A stretch of DNA of 55,677 nt, taken from positions 1-55,677 of the forward strand of contig DASYZR010000033.1 in assembly GCA_035945995.1 (NCBI GenBank), in the 5' to 3' direction. This document shows positions 36,426 to 44,719 of the stretch, one piece after another. The translations under genes and the position numbers were made by a program. Position 1 is the first letter of the stretch; every line of letters starts with the position of its first letter. Origin of the DNA: a bacterium. Its GTDB lineage: Bacteria > Sysuimicrobiota > Sysuimicrobiia > Sysuimicrobiales > Segetimicrobiaceae. The notes beneath the pieces were generated by a model. That model was not told where the DNA came from. It did no database searches and was given only the letters and a program-made list of their open reading frames with translations.

Positions 36426-37256
36426 GTGAACCCCCATCTCCGCGCCAACCAGGCCATGTGGGACGTCTGGGCGCGCCATCACGTGGCGTCGCCATTTTAT
36501 GACGTCGAAGGGTTCAGGGCGGGGCAGCGCGCGGGCCGGCGCGGGCTCGACGCGCTCGAGACGCGGCTCGTCGGCGACGTCGCCGGCAAGTCGCTGCTCC
36601 ACCTGCAGTGTCGTTTCGGGCTGGACACACTGACCTGGGCCCGGCGCGGCGCGGCGGTGACCGGCGCGGATTTTTCGGGAGAGGCGATCGGAACGGCGCG
36701 CGCGCTCGCGGCGGAGATCGGCGTGCCGGCCACATTCGTGCAGTGCGACGTCTACGATCTGCCGGATCGGCTGCCGGGCGAGTTCGACGTCGTCTTCACG
36801 TCCCACGGGGTGCTCAGCTGGCTGCCCGATCTCGACCGCTGGGGGCGGATGATCGCACACTTCCTGCGTCCGGGCGGTCGCTTCTGCCTCATCGAAGGCC
36901 ACCCGCTGCCGCTCCTGTTCGACGACACCCGGGCGGATCGTGAGCTGCGGATCTCGTTCCCGTACTTTCCCGGGGATGCGCCGTTGCGCTGCGAGCGGCG
37001 GGGATCGTACGCGGCCCCGGACGGGCCGTTCGACAGCGTCACCTACCAGTGGGTCCATCCGCTCTCCGAGGTCCTGGGAGCCCTGCTTCGCGCGGGCCTG
37101 CGCCTCGAGTCCTTCGACGAGTACCCGTACGCCGGCTGGGCGATGTTCCCGTGGATGGAGACGCGCCCGGACGGGTTGTGGCAGTTTCCGGAAGGCACCG
37201 TCGTCCTTCCATTAATGTTCTCGGTGACCGCGTCAAAGCCGGCGGACCGCGGGTGA
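36426..37256 (+). CDS. Class I SAM-dependent methyltransferase
   Basis: 276 residues. The SAM loop reads LLHLQCRFGLDTLTWARRGA, the second acidic strand VTGADFSGEAI, then FDVVFTSHGVLSWLPDLDRW. This set is common in methyltransferases of unassigned substrate. The start ATN is GTG 36426, with the predicted promoter -10 six bases upstream. It overlaps the downstream flavoprotein by 4 bp (GTGA), so a joint role, such as modification of an isoprenoid or quinone substrate, is possible but unproven. Confidence 0.82.
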   Translation: MNPHLRANQAMWDVWARHHVASPFYDVEGFRAGQRAGRRGLDALETRLVGDVAGKSLLHLQCRFGLDTLTWARRGAAVTGADFSGEAIGTARALAAEIGVPATFVQCDVYDLPDRLPGEFDVVFTSHGVLSWLPDLDRWGRMIAHFLRPGGRFCLIEGHPLPLLFDDTRADRELRISFPYFPGDAPLRCERRGSYAAPDGPFDSVTYQWVHPLSEVLGALLRAGLRLESFDEYPYAGWAMFPWMETRPDGLWQFPEGTVVLPLMFSVTASKPADRG

Positions 37257-38461
37257 CCGCCGGGACCCACGACGCGGTCGTCGTCGGCGCCGGTCCGGCC
37301 GGGTCGAGCGCGGCCGTGGCACTCGCCGCGCGCGGACTGTGCGTCCTGCTGCTCGACAAGGCGCAGTTCCCGCGGGAGAAGACGTGCGGGGACGGACTGA
37401 CCCCGCGGGCCGTGGCCGCCCTGCGCGAGATGGGGGTGTTCGACCGGCTGCGGTACGCCGCGGAGCCGATCGCCCGCGTCGACGTCGTGGCACCGGACGG
37501 TGCCGCGGTGACGGCGGCCGTGCCCGCGCCGGGCATGGCGGTCGTTCCCCGTGTCCACCTCGACGACGCAATTCGGCGGCGCGCGGTCGAGGCCGGGGCG
37601 TCGTTCGACGGCGGGGTGCGGGTGGACGGCATCGTCCGCGGCGACGGCGGCGTCACGCTCCGCGCGGCGCGCGGCGGCCGCCCCGCGACGTATCGCGCGC
37701 GCATGGCGATCGTGGCGACCGGCGCGTCGCTGGTGCTGCCGCGCGGGCTCGGGGCCGTGCCCCGCCTTCCGGCGATGATGCTGGCGGCGCGGACGTACGT
37801 CGCCCGGCACGCCCCCCGCGTTGAGATCCGATTCGCCGGCGTTCCGCTCCCCGGGTACGGGTGGATCTTCCCGGTCACGGCGTCGTCCGCGAACGCCGGC
37901 GTGGGCTTTGCCGCGCGGCGCCGGCATGCTCGAGGGGCATCGTCCGCCCGCGAGGCCTGCGAGCGTTTCTTAGAGACGGTGGAAGCGCCGGACCGTCTCG
38001 ACCGAAGCCGTCCCGTCGAGGCGATCCGGAGCTACCCGCTCCGCGTGGACTTTCCCGCGTCGGCGGTGTGGGCGGACGGCGTGCTCTTCGCCGGTGAGGC
38101 GGCCGGCCTGGTGAATCCGCTGACCGGCGAGGGGATCGACTATGCGCTCGAGTCGGGACGCATCGCCGCGGATCACGCCGCGGCGTTTCTCATGAACGGC
38201 GACCGATCGCCCGGTGCCTTCGCCGCCGCCGGTGCGGCGTACGAGCGCACGCTGCGCCGCCGGTTCGAGCGGCTCTTCGCGGTCTGCCGGGTGCTGCGCG
38301 ACGTCTCCGGCCGTCCGGCGGTGCTCAACCGTCTCGTGCGCGCGGCTTCCCACCGCGACGACTTCAGGATGGCGCTGGTCAACGTCGTGCTGGGCCACCG
38401 GGAGCCGTTCGGGCCGGGGTCCGTCAGAGCGGCGCTGGCCCGCCTCACGCTCGCGCGGTAG
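37253..38461 (+). CDS. Geranylgeranyl reductase family FAD-dependent oxidoreductase
   Basis: 402 residues. FAD-binding VVVGAGPAGSSAAVALA at the N-terminus, the family motif FPREKTCGDGLTPRAV, and GEAAGLVNPLTGEGIDYALESG near residue 285. The family saturates isoprenoid chains (geranylgeranyl groups, menaquinone side chains) or acts on related hydrophobic substrates. ubiE is in the same window, so menaquinone side-chain reduction is a reasonable guess. It is coupled to the upstream methyltransferase, and its 3' end overlaps the convergent amidohydrolase gene by 17 bp. Confidence 0.88.
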   Translation: MTAGTHDAVVVGAGPAGSSAAVALAARGLCVLLLDKAQFPREKTCGDGLTPRAVAALREMGVFDRLRYAAEPIARVDVVAPDGAAVTAAVPAPGMAVVPRVHLDDAIRRRAVEAGASFDGGVRVDGIVRGDGGVTLRAARGGRPATYRARMAIVATGASLVLPRGLGAVPRLPAMMLAARTYVARHAPRVEIRFAGVPLPGYGWIFPVTASSANAGVGFAARRRHARGASSAREACERFLETVEAPDRLDRSRPVEAIRSYPLRVDFPASAVWADGVLFAGEAAGLVNPLTGEGIDYALESGRIAADHAAAFLMNGDRSPGAFAAAGAAYERTLRRRFERLFAVCRVLRDVSGRPAVLNRLVRAASHRDDFRMALVNVVLGHREPFGPGSVRAALARLTLAR

Positions 38462-39353
38462 TCTCGGGCAGGCCCAGCAGGCGGCGGGCGTTGCCGCCGA
38501 AGATGGCGGCCCGGTCGGCGTCGGAGACCTCCAAGCCCTCGAACAGCTGCCGCTGTTCTCGTAGGATCCCCTCGCGGTACTCGTCGGACGCGGTGGAATC
38601 CGTTCCGAACAGGATGCGGCGTGGTCCGTACGCGCGCAGCAGGTCGCGGAAGACCTGATCGAGTCCGGGCGCGCCCGGGGTGAACTCGCGCCAGTTGTTG
38701 GTGCCGGAGGTATCCGTCCAGATGTTTTCGGTGTGATAGGCGAGAAACAGGGCTTCCCGCAGGAAGCCCGCGCCGCAGTGCGCAATCCCGAAGGTAATCT
38801 CCGGAAAGTCCCGCGCGACACTCGAGAGCGGCAGCGGATTCGCGTAGGCCAGATCGTAGATCGGCGCCACCGTGATGCCGAAGTGGTAGAGGACGGGGAG
38901 TCCCTGCTCGGCGGCGGCCTCGTAGACCGGGTAGACCGCGCGGTCGTTGGCCTGGAAGCGCTGCACCGGCGGATACAGCTTGAGGCCCCGCAGCCCCCAC
39001 GCGCGGAACCGGCGGACCACGCCGGCCGCGTCCGCCGCGGTCGGGTCGGCCACGCTGCCCCAGGCCTGGAACCGGTCCGGCGCCAGCCGCACGAACTCCG
39101 CCAGTTCCTCGTTGCCTTCGCCGATGGCGATGAACACGCCCGTCGCCACGCCGGCGCGGTCGAACGCTTCCTTCCAGCGCGCGGCGTGGACGGCAAGCGT
39201 GATGCCCTCCAGTTTGGCAAATCGCTGCGCGATGCGGCCCGCATCACCCATGAGCGCCTCCCGTGCCCGCGGCCGCAGCGCCCACGGCCGGGCGCGCAGC
39301 CGATGGAACATCGAAGCGGTGGCGAGGTGAAGGTGGGCGTCGACGATTGACGT
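38445..39353 (-). CDS. Amidohydrolase-2 family metal-dependent hydrolase
   Basis: About 302 residues as a TIM-barrel hydrolase: IVDAHLHL (metal-binding His pair) right at the N-terminus, LRGLKLYPPVQ, IAHCGAGF and ILFGTDST for later metal and catalytic residues. Substrate is unknown; related enzymes include decarboxylases and lactonases. The first standard start (ATG 39311) would delete the metal-binding DAHLHL motif. In-frame ACG 39353 has GGGAGGG 7 nt upstream and restores it, and no ATG, GTG or TTG is available in that frame close upstream, so ACG is proposed. Confidence 0.82.
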   Translation of the reverse strand, partial: TSIVDAHLHLATASMFHRLRARPWALRPRAREALMGDAGRIAQRFAKLEGITLAVHAARWKEAFDRAGVATGVFIAIGEGNEELAEFVRLAPDRFQAWGSVADPTAADAAGVVRRFRAWGLRGLKLYPPVQRFQANDRAVYPVYEAAAEQGLPVLYHFGITVAPIYDLAYANPLPLSSVARDFPEITFGIAHCGAGFLREALFLAYHTENIWTDTSGTNNWREFTPGAPGLDQVFRDLLRAYGPRRILFGTDSTASDEYREGILREQRQLFEGLEVSDADRAAIFGGNARRLLGLPETTARA

Positions 39354-39528
39354 GGCGTGACCCTCCCGTCCGAGACTGATCGGTTCGCTTCGGAGAACGA
39401 TGCCGGCGCGCCGGCGCTTCCACCAACAGGCGGCCCTGGACGGCCCCGCCGCCCTTCACGGCGCCTTCACACGACGCGGGGATAATGGAAGCGGATTGGG
39501 GTTGGATTGCAGCAGGGGGACGACGCGC

Positions 39529-40620
39529 ATGCCCGATGCAAAGACCCGCCGGCTCCTCTCTCTGGATGCGTTCCGCGGCGCCGTGATCGCCGGGATGCTT
39601 GTCGTCAACAACGTGCCGTGGACCCCCGCGACGCCCCGGCAGCTCATGCATGCGCCCTGGGGGCAGGGCGTGACGTTCACCGACATGATCCTGCCGTGGT
39701 TTGTGCTCGCGATGGGCATCGCCGTGCCCCAGGGGCATGCCGTTCGAGGAAGCGCGTGGCTCCGCCTCTGGCGGATCGTCCGCCGGGCCGCGCTGCTCGT
39801 GACGTTCGGCGTGCTGCTCAATTCCCTGGAGGCACGCCAACTGACGTTCAACATCGACGTGCTGCAACTGCTCGGACTGTCGTATCTCGTGGCGGCGGCC
39901 CTCGGCGGGCTCGCGATCGCGGCGCGACTCGCGGTCGCAGGCACGCTGCTGGCCGCGCACGCAGCCCTGCTGATCCTGGTGCCCGTGCCCGGGTCGGCGC
40001 CCGGGGTCCTCCAACAGGGCCATAACATCATCCAGTATCTGAACGACACCTATCTCACGCACTACCATCTGGCGGGGCTGGTGTCGGTCGCGCCGGCGTC
40101 CGCGCTCGCCTTGATCGGGAGCGCGGCAGGCGAAGTCCTCCGCCGGGGTGTCCGGCGGGAGATCCCGGCCGCGGTCGCGGTGGCCGTGGTCGGGCTGGGC
40201 GGCCTGGTCCTCGCCGCGGGCGGGTCGGCGTGGGGCACCGTGCTCCCGCTCAGCAAGCCGTTGTGGACCCCGTCCTACGCGTTGCTCGCCGGCGGGCTCG
40301 GGCTGGTCCTGCTGATGCTGTTCTACGTCCTGGCCGACGTGGCGGGGTGGCGCGTGATCGCCGCCCCGCTCGCGGTGCTCGGCGCGAACGCGATCGTCGC
40401 CTACGTGGTGCCGGTCCTGTTCAAGGTGCTGATCCTCGACGCCTGGCACGCGCGGACGGCGGCCGGCGCGTTCGTCACGCTCGAGAGTGCGATCATCTCG
40501 TCGCTCCTCGCGCGCCTGGGGACCGTGCCGACGCTGTGGGTCTATACCGGCATCTACGCCGCCCTCTGGTGGCTCGTGCTGTTGCCGCTGTATCGCGCCC
40601 GCATCTTCGTCCGCGTCTAA
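39529..40620 (+). CDS. Membrane acyltransferase-like protein (HGSNAT/DUF5009-like)
   Basis: 363 residues with about ten hydrophobic helices. RLLSLDAFRGAVIAGMLVVNN is the family's N-terminal signature, followed by the conserved HAPWGQGVTFTDMILPWFVLAMGIA loop that holds the catalytic His in the heparan-glucosaminide N-acetyltransferase group. The enzyme would use an acyl donor from the cytosol to acetylate an extracellular sugar. Substrate is not known. Start ATG 39529 follows AGGGGG. It is divergent from the amidohydrolase. Confidence 0.85.
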   Translation: MPDAKTRRLLSLDAFRGAVIAGMLVVNNVPWTPATPRQLMHAPWGQGVTFTDMILPWFVLAMGIAVPQGHAVRGSAWLRLWRIVRRAALLVTFGVLLNSLEARQLTFNIDVLQLLGLSYLVAAALGGLAIAARLAVAGTLLAAHAALLILVPVPGSAPGVLQQGHNIIQYLNDTYLTHYHLAGLVSVAPASALALIGSAAGEVLRRGVRREIPAAVAVAVVGLGGLVLAAGGSAWGTVLPLSKPLWTPSYALLAGGLGLVLLMLFYVLADVAGWRVIAAPLAVLGANAIVAYVVPVLFKVLILDAWHARTAAGAFVTLESAIISSLLARLGTVPTLWVYTGIYAALWWLVLLPLYRARIFVRV

Positions 40621-40718
40621 CTCCGTCCCCGCTCTTCTCGCCGCGGGCGCGGGGGATCGCGCCGTCCCGGGCGTCGGGCGCCGCGCGGACCTTCAGCTTA
40701 GGATAGAATAGAGGAACG

Positions 40719-41918
40719 ATGCGACGTTTCCCCGCGGCCGTGCTCGTCGTGCTCGGAGCCGCCGTGCTCGCCGCGGCCGCGCCGCAGAGCGGAGCCGTGC
40801 CGGGTCCCGTTGCCGGTATCCGCCTCCTGGTGCGGACCGGCGACCGGGCCCCCGGCGCCGGCACGTTCACGGTCCTGTCCGATCCGGCGCTCAACGACCG
40901 CGGCGACATCGCCTTCGGGGGACAAACGAGCGCGCGGCGGGCCGCGCAGGCGCTGTACCTGCGACATGACGGCCGCGTGTCCCCGTTGGTCGCGGCCGGC
41001 CGGGCGGCCGCGACCGGCGGGACGTTCTCCACGTTCAGCGATGTGGTGCTGAATAACCGCGGCACCGTGATCTTCCTGGGGCGGACGACCGACCGGAATG
41101 CCCGGCTCGGCCTCTACGCCGCGCGCAGCGGGACGGTGGCGTCGATCGCGGCGACAGGGCAGCCGGCCCCGACCGGCGGCGTCTTCACCGACTTCGCCAA
41201 TCCCACGATCAACGGGCGCGACGTGATCGCATTCGTCGGCCGCACGAACGGGACGGGGCAGGAAGGAATCTTCACGAACATCGAAGGCACGACGAGCGCC
41301 GCCGTGATGGGCGGGCAGCCCGCGCCGACGGGCGGGTTGTTTCAGTTCTTTTTGGACGGCACCCCGGCGGAGAACGACCGCGGCCAGATCGCGTTCGTCG
41401 CCGCGACCACCAACCGCGCGACGCAGGGCGTGTACGTGCTCAGCGAGGGCCGCGTCGTCCCCGTCGTGACGACGGACGACTCGGCGCCCGTCGGCGGTCC
41501 GTTCACCGAATTCGGGTTCGTGACTCTCACGAGCACCGGCACGGTGGGGTTCGTCGGGCGCACGGCGCACAGTGCGGTCCGCGAGGCGCTGTACGCGACC
41601 GGGCGCGCGGTGCTGGTGACCCTCGCACGGCAGGGCGAGACGGTGGCCGGCGTGTCGCTCACCACGTTTGTCAACGCGGCGATGGACAATGCGGAGGATG
41701 TCATCTTTGAGCCGGGTGTTCCGGACGTGTTTCCTCACCGCATCTACCTCGCCCGCCGGTCGGGCGTGGCGGTGATCGCCCGGGCCGGAGATCCGGCGCC
41801 GGGCGGCGGCCGGTTCGCCGCCTTCAGCCAGCCGGTGGTGAACGGCCGCGGCGCGGCGGCGTTCGTCGCGGAGACGGACGACGGCCGGCACGGCATCTAT
41901 CTGGTGACGCTGCGATGA
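40719..41918 (+). CDS. Secreted protein with seven NxxGxxxAF tandem repeats
   Basis: 399 residues. Residues 1 to about 22 are a signal peptide (AAVLVVLGAAVLAAAAP). The rest is seven imperfect repeats of about 53 residues, each containing TGDxAPxGGxF..F..P.xNxRGxIAFxGR or a degraded form. This is the choice-of-anchor tandem repeat pattern NxxGxxxAF, probably folding as a seven-bladed beta-propeller. The fourth and sixth copies are the most altered. No anchor is seen at the C-terminus. A TAGAAT -10 at 40704-40709 and GAGGA at 40711 precede the ATG. The function is unknown. It is coupled by ATGA to the zinc-ribbon gene. Confidence 0.8.
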   Translation: MRRFPAAVLVVLGAAVLAAAAPQSGAVPGPVAGIRLLVRTGDRAPGAGTFTVLSDPALNDRGDIAFGGQTSARRAAQALYLRHDGRVSPLVAAGRAAATGGTFSTFSDVVLNNRGTVIFLGRTTDRNARLGLYAARSGTVASIAATGQPAPTGGVFTDFANPTINGRDVIAFVGRTNGTGQEGIFTNIEGTTSAAVMGGQPAPTGGLFQFFLDGTPAENDRGQIAFVAATTNRATQGVYVLSEGRVVPVVTTDDSAPVGGPFTEFGFVTLTSTGTVGFVGRTAHSAVREALYATGRAVLVTLARQGETVAGVSLTTFVNAAMDNAEDVIFEPGVPDVFPHRIYLARRSGVAVIARAGDPAPGGGRFAAFSQPVVNGRGAAAFVAETDDGRHGIYLVTLR

Positions 41919-42676
41919 GCGCCGCCGAACCGCCGTCGGGGCCGCCCGTCGAGGCGTCGGACGGGACGGCGGCCCTGGCCGCGCTGTGGGCCGTGCAGCA
42001 GGTCGATGCGCGCCTGGCGGCCTTGCGCGCGGAGCGGGCCGCCCTGGACGACGGTACGGCGCTGCGGGCGGAGGCCGCCTCCGCCCGGCAGGCGGCAGAC
42101 GACGCCGCCGCGCGGCTGCATGCCGCGCACGCGACGCTCCGCGACCACGAACTGCAGCTGGCCACGGCGGAGACGAAGCAGAAGAAGGCGTCCGGCGACC
42201 TCTACGGAGGCCGCGTCTCGAACCCCAAGGAGCTCGCCGGACTCGAAGAGGAGCTCGCGATCCTCGCGCGGACCCGCGATCACCTGGAGGATCGAATTCT
42301 CGCGCTGTTCGACGAGGTCGAGAGGCTCAAGGGCGATTTGGCGGCGCGGCAGGCGGAGGCACGGGCGCTCGAAGAGCGTCTCGCCGCGCACCTCGCCGTG
42401 TACGACCGTGAGCGCGGGCGGCTCGAGGCGGAGATCGGGTCCCGGGAGGCCGAGCGGGCCAGGCTCGCCGCCGCCGTCGAGCCCCGGCTGCTCAAGAAGT
42501 ACGACGGCATCGCGGCGCAGGAGGGCGGCGTGGGGATGGTGGCGATCGTCGGCGGATTCTGCGGTGGCTGCCACAACGACGTGCCGGCCCGGTTCGTCTC
42601 CCGCGTGCGCGGCGGCGACGTGGTGACCTGCGAACGCTGCCACCGGATCTTGTATCTGCCCGACGGCGCGCGGTGA
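41915..42676 (+). CDS. Coiled-coil protein with C4 zinc ribbon (CdsZ-like)
   Basis: 253 residues. About residues 20-190 form a long heptad coiled coil; LYGGRVSNPKELAGLEEEL in its middle is a family-specific loop. The C-terminus carries two CxxC pairs (GGFCGGCHNDVP and VTCERCHRILY) making a C4 zinc ribbon. The family is widespread in bacteria, is often next to an RNase H gene as here, and probably binds nucleic acid. Exact function is unsettled. Both ends overlap neighbours by 4 bp. Confidence 0.85.
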   Translation: MSAAEPPSGPPVEASDGTAALAALWAVQQVDARLAALRAERAALDDGTALRAEAASARQAADDAAARLHAAHATLRDHELQLATAETKQKKASGDLYGGRVSNPKELAGLEEELAILARTRDHLEDRILALFDEVERLKGDLAARQAEARALEERLAAHLAVYDRERGRLEAEIGSREAERARLAAAVEPRLLKKYDGIAAQEGGVGMVAIVGGFCGGCHNDVPARFVSRVRGGDVVTCERCHRILYLPDGAR

Positions 42677-43152
42677 CGGGGGGATCGCGCCGGCGCCCCG
42701 CCGGCCGGAAGACGGGGCGGCCGTCTGCACCCGGGCACGTCCCCGCCGCGGCGTCCGACGTGACGATCTGCATCGACGGCGCCTCGCGGGGCAACCCGGG
42801 GCACGCGTCGATCGGCGTTCTCGTGCTGGCCGGCGGCGAGCCGCTCAAGACGATCGCCGAGCGCATCGGCGTCGCGACCAACAACGTGGCCGAGTACAAG
42901 GCTCTCCTGCGGGGCCTCGACGAAGCGGCCGCGTTGGGCGCGTCCACCGTTCACGTGCAGAGCGACAGCGAGCTGCTCGTGCGGCAGATTCTCGGGGAGT
43001 ACAAGGTGCGCAACGAAACCCTGGCGCCGCTGCATCGGGAGGCGCTCGCCCGCATGCGCCGGTTCAGCCGCGTGCACGTCTTTCACGTTCCCAGGGCACG
43101 GAACGCGGCCGCGGACGGGCTCGCCAATCGCGCGCTGGACGCGCCGCGCTAA
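42673..43152 (+). CDS. rnhA: Ribonuclease HI family protein
   Basis: 159 residues. The four active-site acids are visible: Asp35 (ICIDGASRGNPG), Glu74 (NNVAEYKALL), Asp98 (QSDSELLVRQ) and Asp148 (ARNAAADGLANRAL). It should cut the RNA strand of RNA-DNA hybrids. About 28 N-terminal residues are basic and Pro/Gly-rich and have no counterpart in the fold, perhaps for nucleic-acid contact. GTG 42673 overlaps the zinc-ribbon stop (GTGA). The basic handle region (KVRN) is in the short prokaryotic form. Confidence 0.92.
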   Translation: MTGGSRRRPAGRKTGRPSAPGHVPAAASDVTICIDGASRGNPGHASIGVLVLAGGEPLKTIAERIGVATNNVAEYKALLRGLDEAAALGASTVHVQSDSELLVRQILGEYKVRNETLAPLHREALARMRRFSRVHVFHVPRARNAAADGLANRALDAPR

Positions 43153-43313
43153 GTCGGATTCCCGGTAGTGCGGCCGGACCGCCAGTGGCGAGGCGGCCCA
43201 GGCGCCGCATTTCCGATTTGACCACGCGCCAGAAACTTCGAGGATGACCCTGTCATACAATTGACCGGGCGAGACGACTAATGTGTCGACAAATGAATCC
43301 GACAGGACCGTAA

Positions 43314-43832
43314 ATGGATATTTGGGGGCTGCGGGCCCTCCTGGAGCGGAGCCATCGTGAGAACTACGGGTGGGCGCTCAGCTGTTGTTCGCATGATCTT
43401 CGAGAGGCCGAAGACGTGCTCCAGACCGTTTACCTGAAAGTTTTGGACGGGAAGGCGAGATACGATGGAAGGGCGACGTTCAAGACGTGGCTCTTTTCGG
43501 TGATTCGCAACACGGCCGTCGAAGAGCGCCGGCGCACCATCCTGCGCAGGCTGCTGTGGATCAAATGTCGGAAGAACACCGACCACGTCGTGGAAGGAGA
43601 TCTTGACGAAGCGGCCCATCAGTCGCAAATCCGCGCACTGTTGCGGAGCACCCTTGCCGCGCTTCCGAAACGGCAGCGAGAGGTTTTGCAGTTGGTCTTC
43701 TATCATGGCTTTAGCCTGCAGGAAGCCGCGGATGTGATGGGGATCTCAATCGGCTCCGCGCGTACGCATTACGACCGGGGCAAGAAACGACTCCGCCAGT
43801 GGTTGGAGGAATCCAAGATCTTGGATGAATGA
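43314..43832 (+). CDS. ECF-type RNA polymerase sigma factor
   Basis: 172 residues. Region 2 contains DLREAEDVLQTVYLKVLDG and ATFKTWLFSVIRNTAVEERRR; region 4 contains LPKRQREVLQLVFYHGFSLQEAADVMGISIGSARTHYDRGKKRLRQWL, a helix-turn-helix for -35 recognition. Length and two-domain layout match ECF factors. The next two genes overlap it and each other, and encode a one-TM and a periplasmic protein, so it should be held inactive at the membrane. A TACAAT box (43256-43261) upstream is a possible housekeeping -10. The operon is visibly less GC-rich than the rest, which suggests a different origin. Confidence 0.95.
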   Translation: MDIWGLRALLERSHRENYGWALSCCSHDLREAEDVLQTVYLKVLDGKARYDGRATFKTWLFSVIRNTAVEERRRTILRRLLWIKCRKNTDHVVEGDLDEAAHQSQIRALLRSTLAALPKRQREVLQLVFYHGFSLQEAADVMGISIGSARTHYDRGKKRLRQWLEESKILDE

Positions 43833-44199
43833 CGACCGGCACGAAAGGGAAATGAGAGAACTCTTCCACGCGCTCAAGCGGCGGGACGAGCGCATCGCAC
43901 CACCCTTCTCCAGGAGCTGCGAAGGCGCGTTGGCTCGCATGCGAAAGCCTTCCCGATCTCGGCGCCTCGCTCGAGTTACTGCCGCCGCCGCGCTTGGTCT
44001 GCTTGGCGTGTTCGGGTTCTTCTTCATGCACCCCACGAGGCCGCCGGAACTGAATATTGTCTCCGGGTGGCAGTCACCTACAGCGCCTCTACTGAAATCT
44101 CTCGATGACCCGCTGCTGAAAACGGTCCCACGCCTCGACGAGCCTTTGGTAGAGATCAAACTCGTTACACCAGAGAAAGGGAGCGGAGGCTCAAGATGA
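43825..44199 (+). CDS. Probable one-TM anti-sigma factor
   Basis: 124 residues: a charged cytosolic half (about 1-48), one membrane segment (about 50-68, VTAAAALGLLGVFGFFFM), and a periplasmic tail of about 55 residues. No zinc HxxxCxxC motif is present. It overlaps the sigma gene by 8 bp and the LTxxQ gene by 4 bp, the standard position of anti-sigma factors. The function is inferred from topology and position, as no anti-sigma family motif is clear. A CnrY-like role, tethering the sigma until the periplasmic partner signals, is the working hypothesis. Confidence 0.65.
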   Translation: MNDDRHEREMRELFHALKRRDERIAPPFSRSCEGALARMRKPSRSRRLARVTAAAALGLLGVFGFFFMHPTRPPELNIVSGWQSPTAPLLKSLDDPLLKTVPRLDEPLVEIKLVTPEKGSGGSR

Positions 44200-44630
44200 C
44201 AAATCGATCGAAAGTTGTGGCGTCCTGCCTTGCGCTGCTCTTCTTCGTTGCGACCCCTCTTTGGGGGCAACAATCCCCCGACCCGATCGGTGACGCCCTT
44301 TTCGCCCCGGAGTTGGTGATGCAAAATCAGCAGGCGATCCGGCTCACCGACGATCAAAAGAGCTTCATCATTGCAGAGATCCACAAAGCGCAATCCCAGT
44401 TTCCTGAGTTGCAGTGGCGGCTCCAGGGTGAGATGGAGACGATGGCCTCTCTCCTGAAGCAGGACCGCGTCGATGAGCAAAGGGTTCAGGCGCAACTCGA
44501 CAGGGTGCTGGGTCTCGAGCGCGAGATCAAACGGGCTCAAATTACCTTGCTGGTCCGCATTAAGAATACGTTGACTCCCGAGCAGCGAGGGCGCCTTCAA
44601 GAAATCAAGAAGAAACTGCAGGGGAAATAA
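44196..44630 (+). CDS. Periplasmic LTxxQ (Spy/CpxP/CnrX-like) protein
   Basis: 144 residues with a signal peptide of about 24 residues (SCLALLFFVATPLWG). The mature part is helical with two LTxxQ motifs, Leu50-Thr-Asp-Asp-Gln54 and Leu126-Thr-Pro-Glu-Gln130, the hallmark of the Spy/CpxP/CnrX group. Members act as periplasmic chaperones or as metal sensors that free an anti-sigma factor. The mature protein has no Cys and few His, so metal binding is not evident. Its place as third gene of a sigma/anti-sigma operon suggests it is the sensor or a feedback target. Confidence 0.8.
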   Translation: MTNRSKVVASCLALLFFVATPLWGQQSPDPIGDALFAPELVMQNQQAIRLTDDQKSFIIAEIHKAQSQFPELQWRLQGEMETMASLLKQDRVDEQRVQAQLDRVLGLEREIKRAQITLLVRIKNTLTPEQRGRLQEIKKKLQGK

Positions 44631-44648
44631 CCAGCGTCCCGGTCGTGG

Positions 44649-44685
44649 CCACGCGCCAAACCGGCGCGTGGTCTCTTCGTTGGTT
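44649..44685 (+). terminator. Intrinsic terminator of the sigma operon
   Basis: CCACGCGCC (44649-44657), loop AAACC, GGCGCGTGG (44663-44671) form a perfect 9-bp stem. It is followed by TCTCTTCGTTGGTT, which is T-rich for this genome. It begins 19 bp after the LTxxQ gene stop and ends where the rnpB promoter starts. Confidence 0.75.
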
Positions 44686-44712
44686 GAACGTCCAGCCGCA
44701 GCGTGTTACCAT
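44684..44712 (+). promoter_or_regulatory. rnpB promoter
   Basis: TTGAAC (44684-44689), exactly 17 bp, TACCAT (44707-44712). The predicted start is about 7-8 bp downstream, at the 5' G of the RNase P RNA (44720). The position agrees with the RNA end derived from helix P1. Confidence 0.75.
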
Positions 44713-44719
44713 GTGGGCC

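Noticed and set aside
39402-39415. 14-bp palindrome GCCGGCGCGCCGGC
   Set aside because: All-GC palindromes arise easily in this composition, and it is not placed at a promoter element that can be recognised.
43233-43257. GAAACTT and GTC as an ECF-type autoregulatory promoter before the sigma gene
   Set aside because: The spacing is 13 bp rather than the usual 15-17, so it is not convincing; TACAAT at 43256 is as good a candidate.
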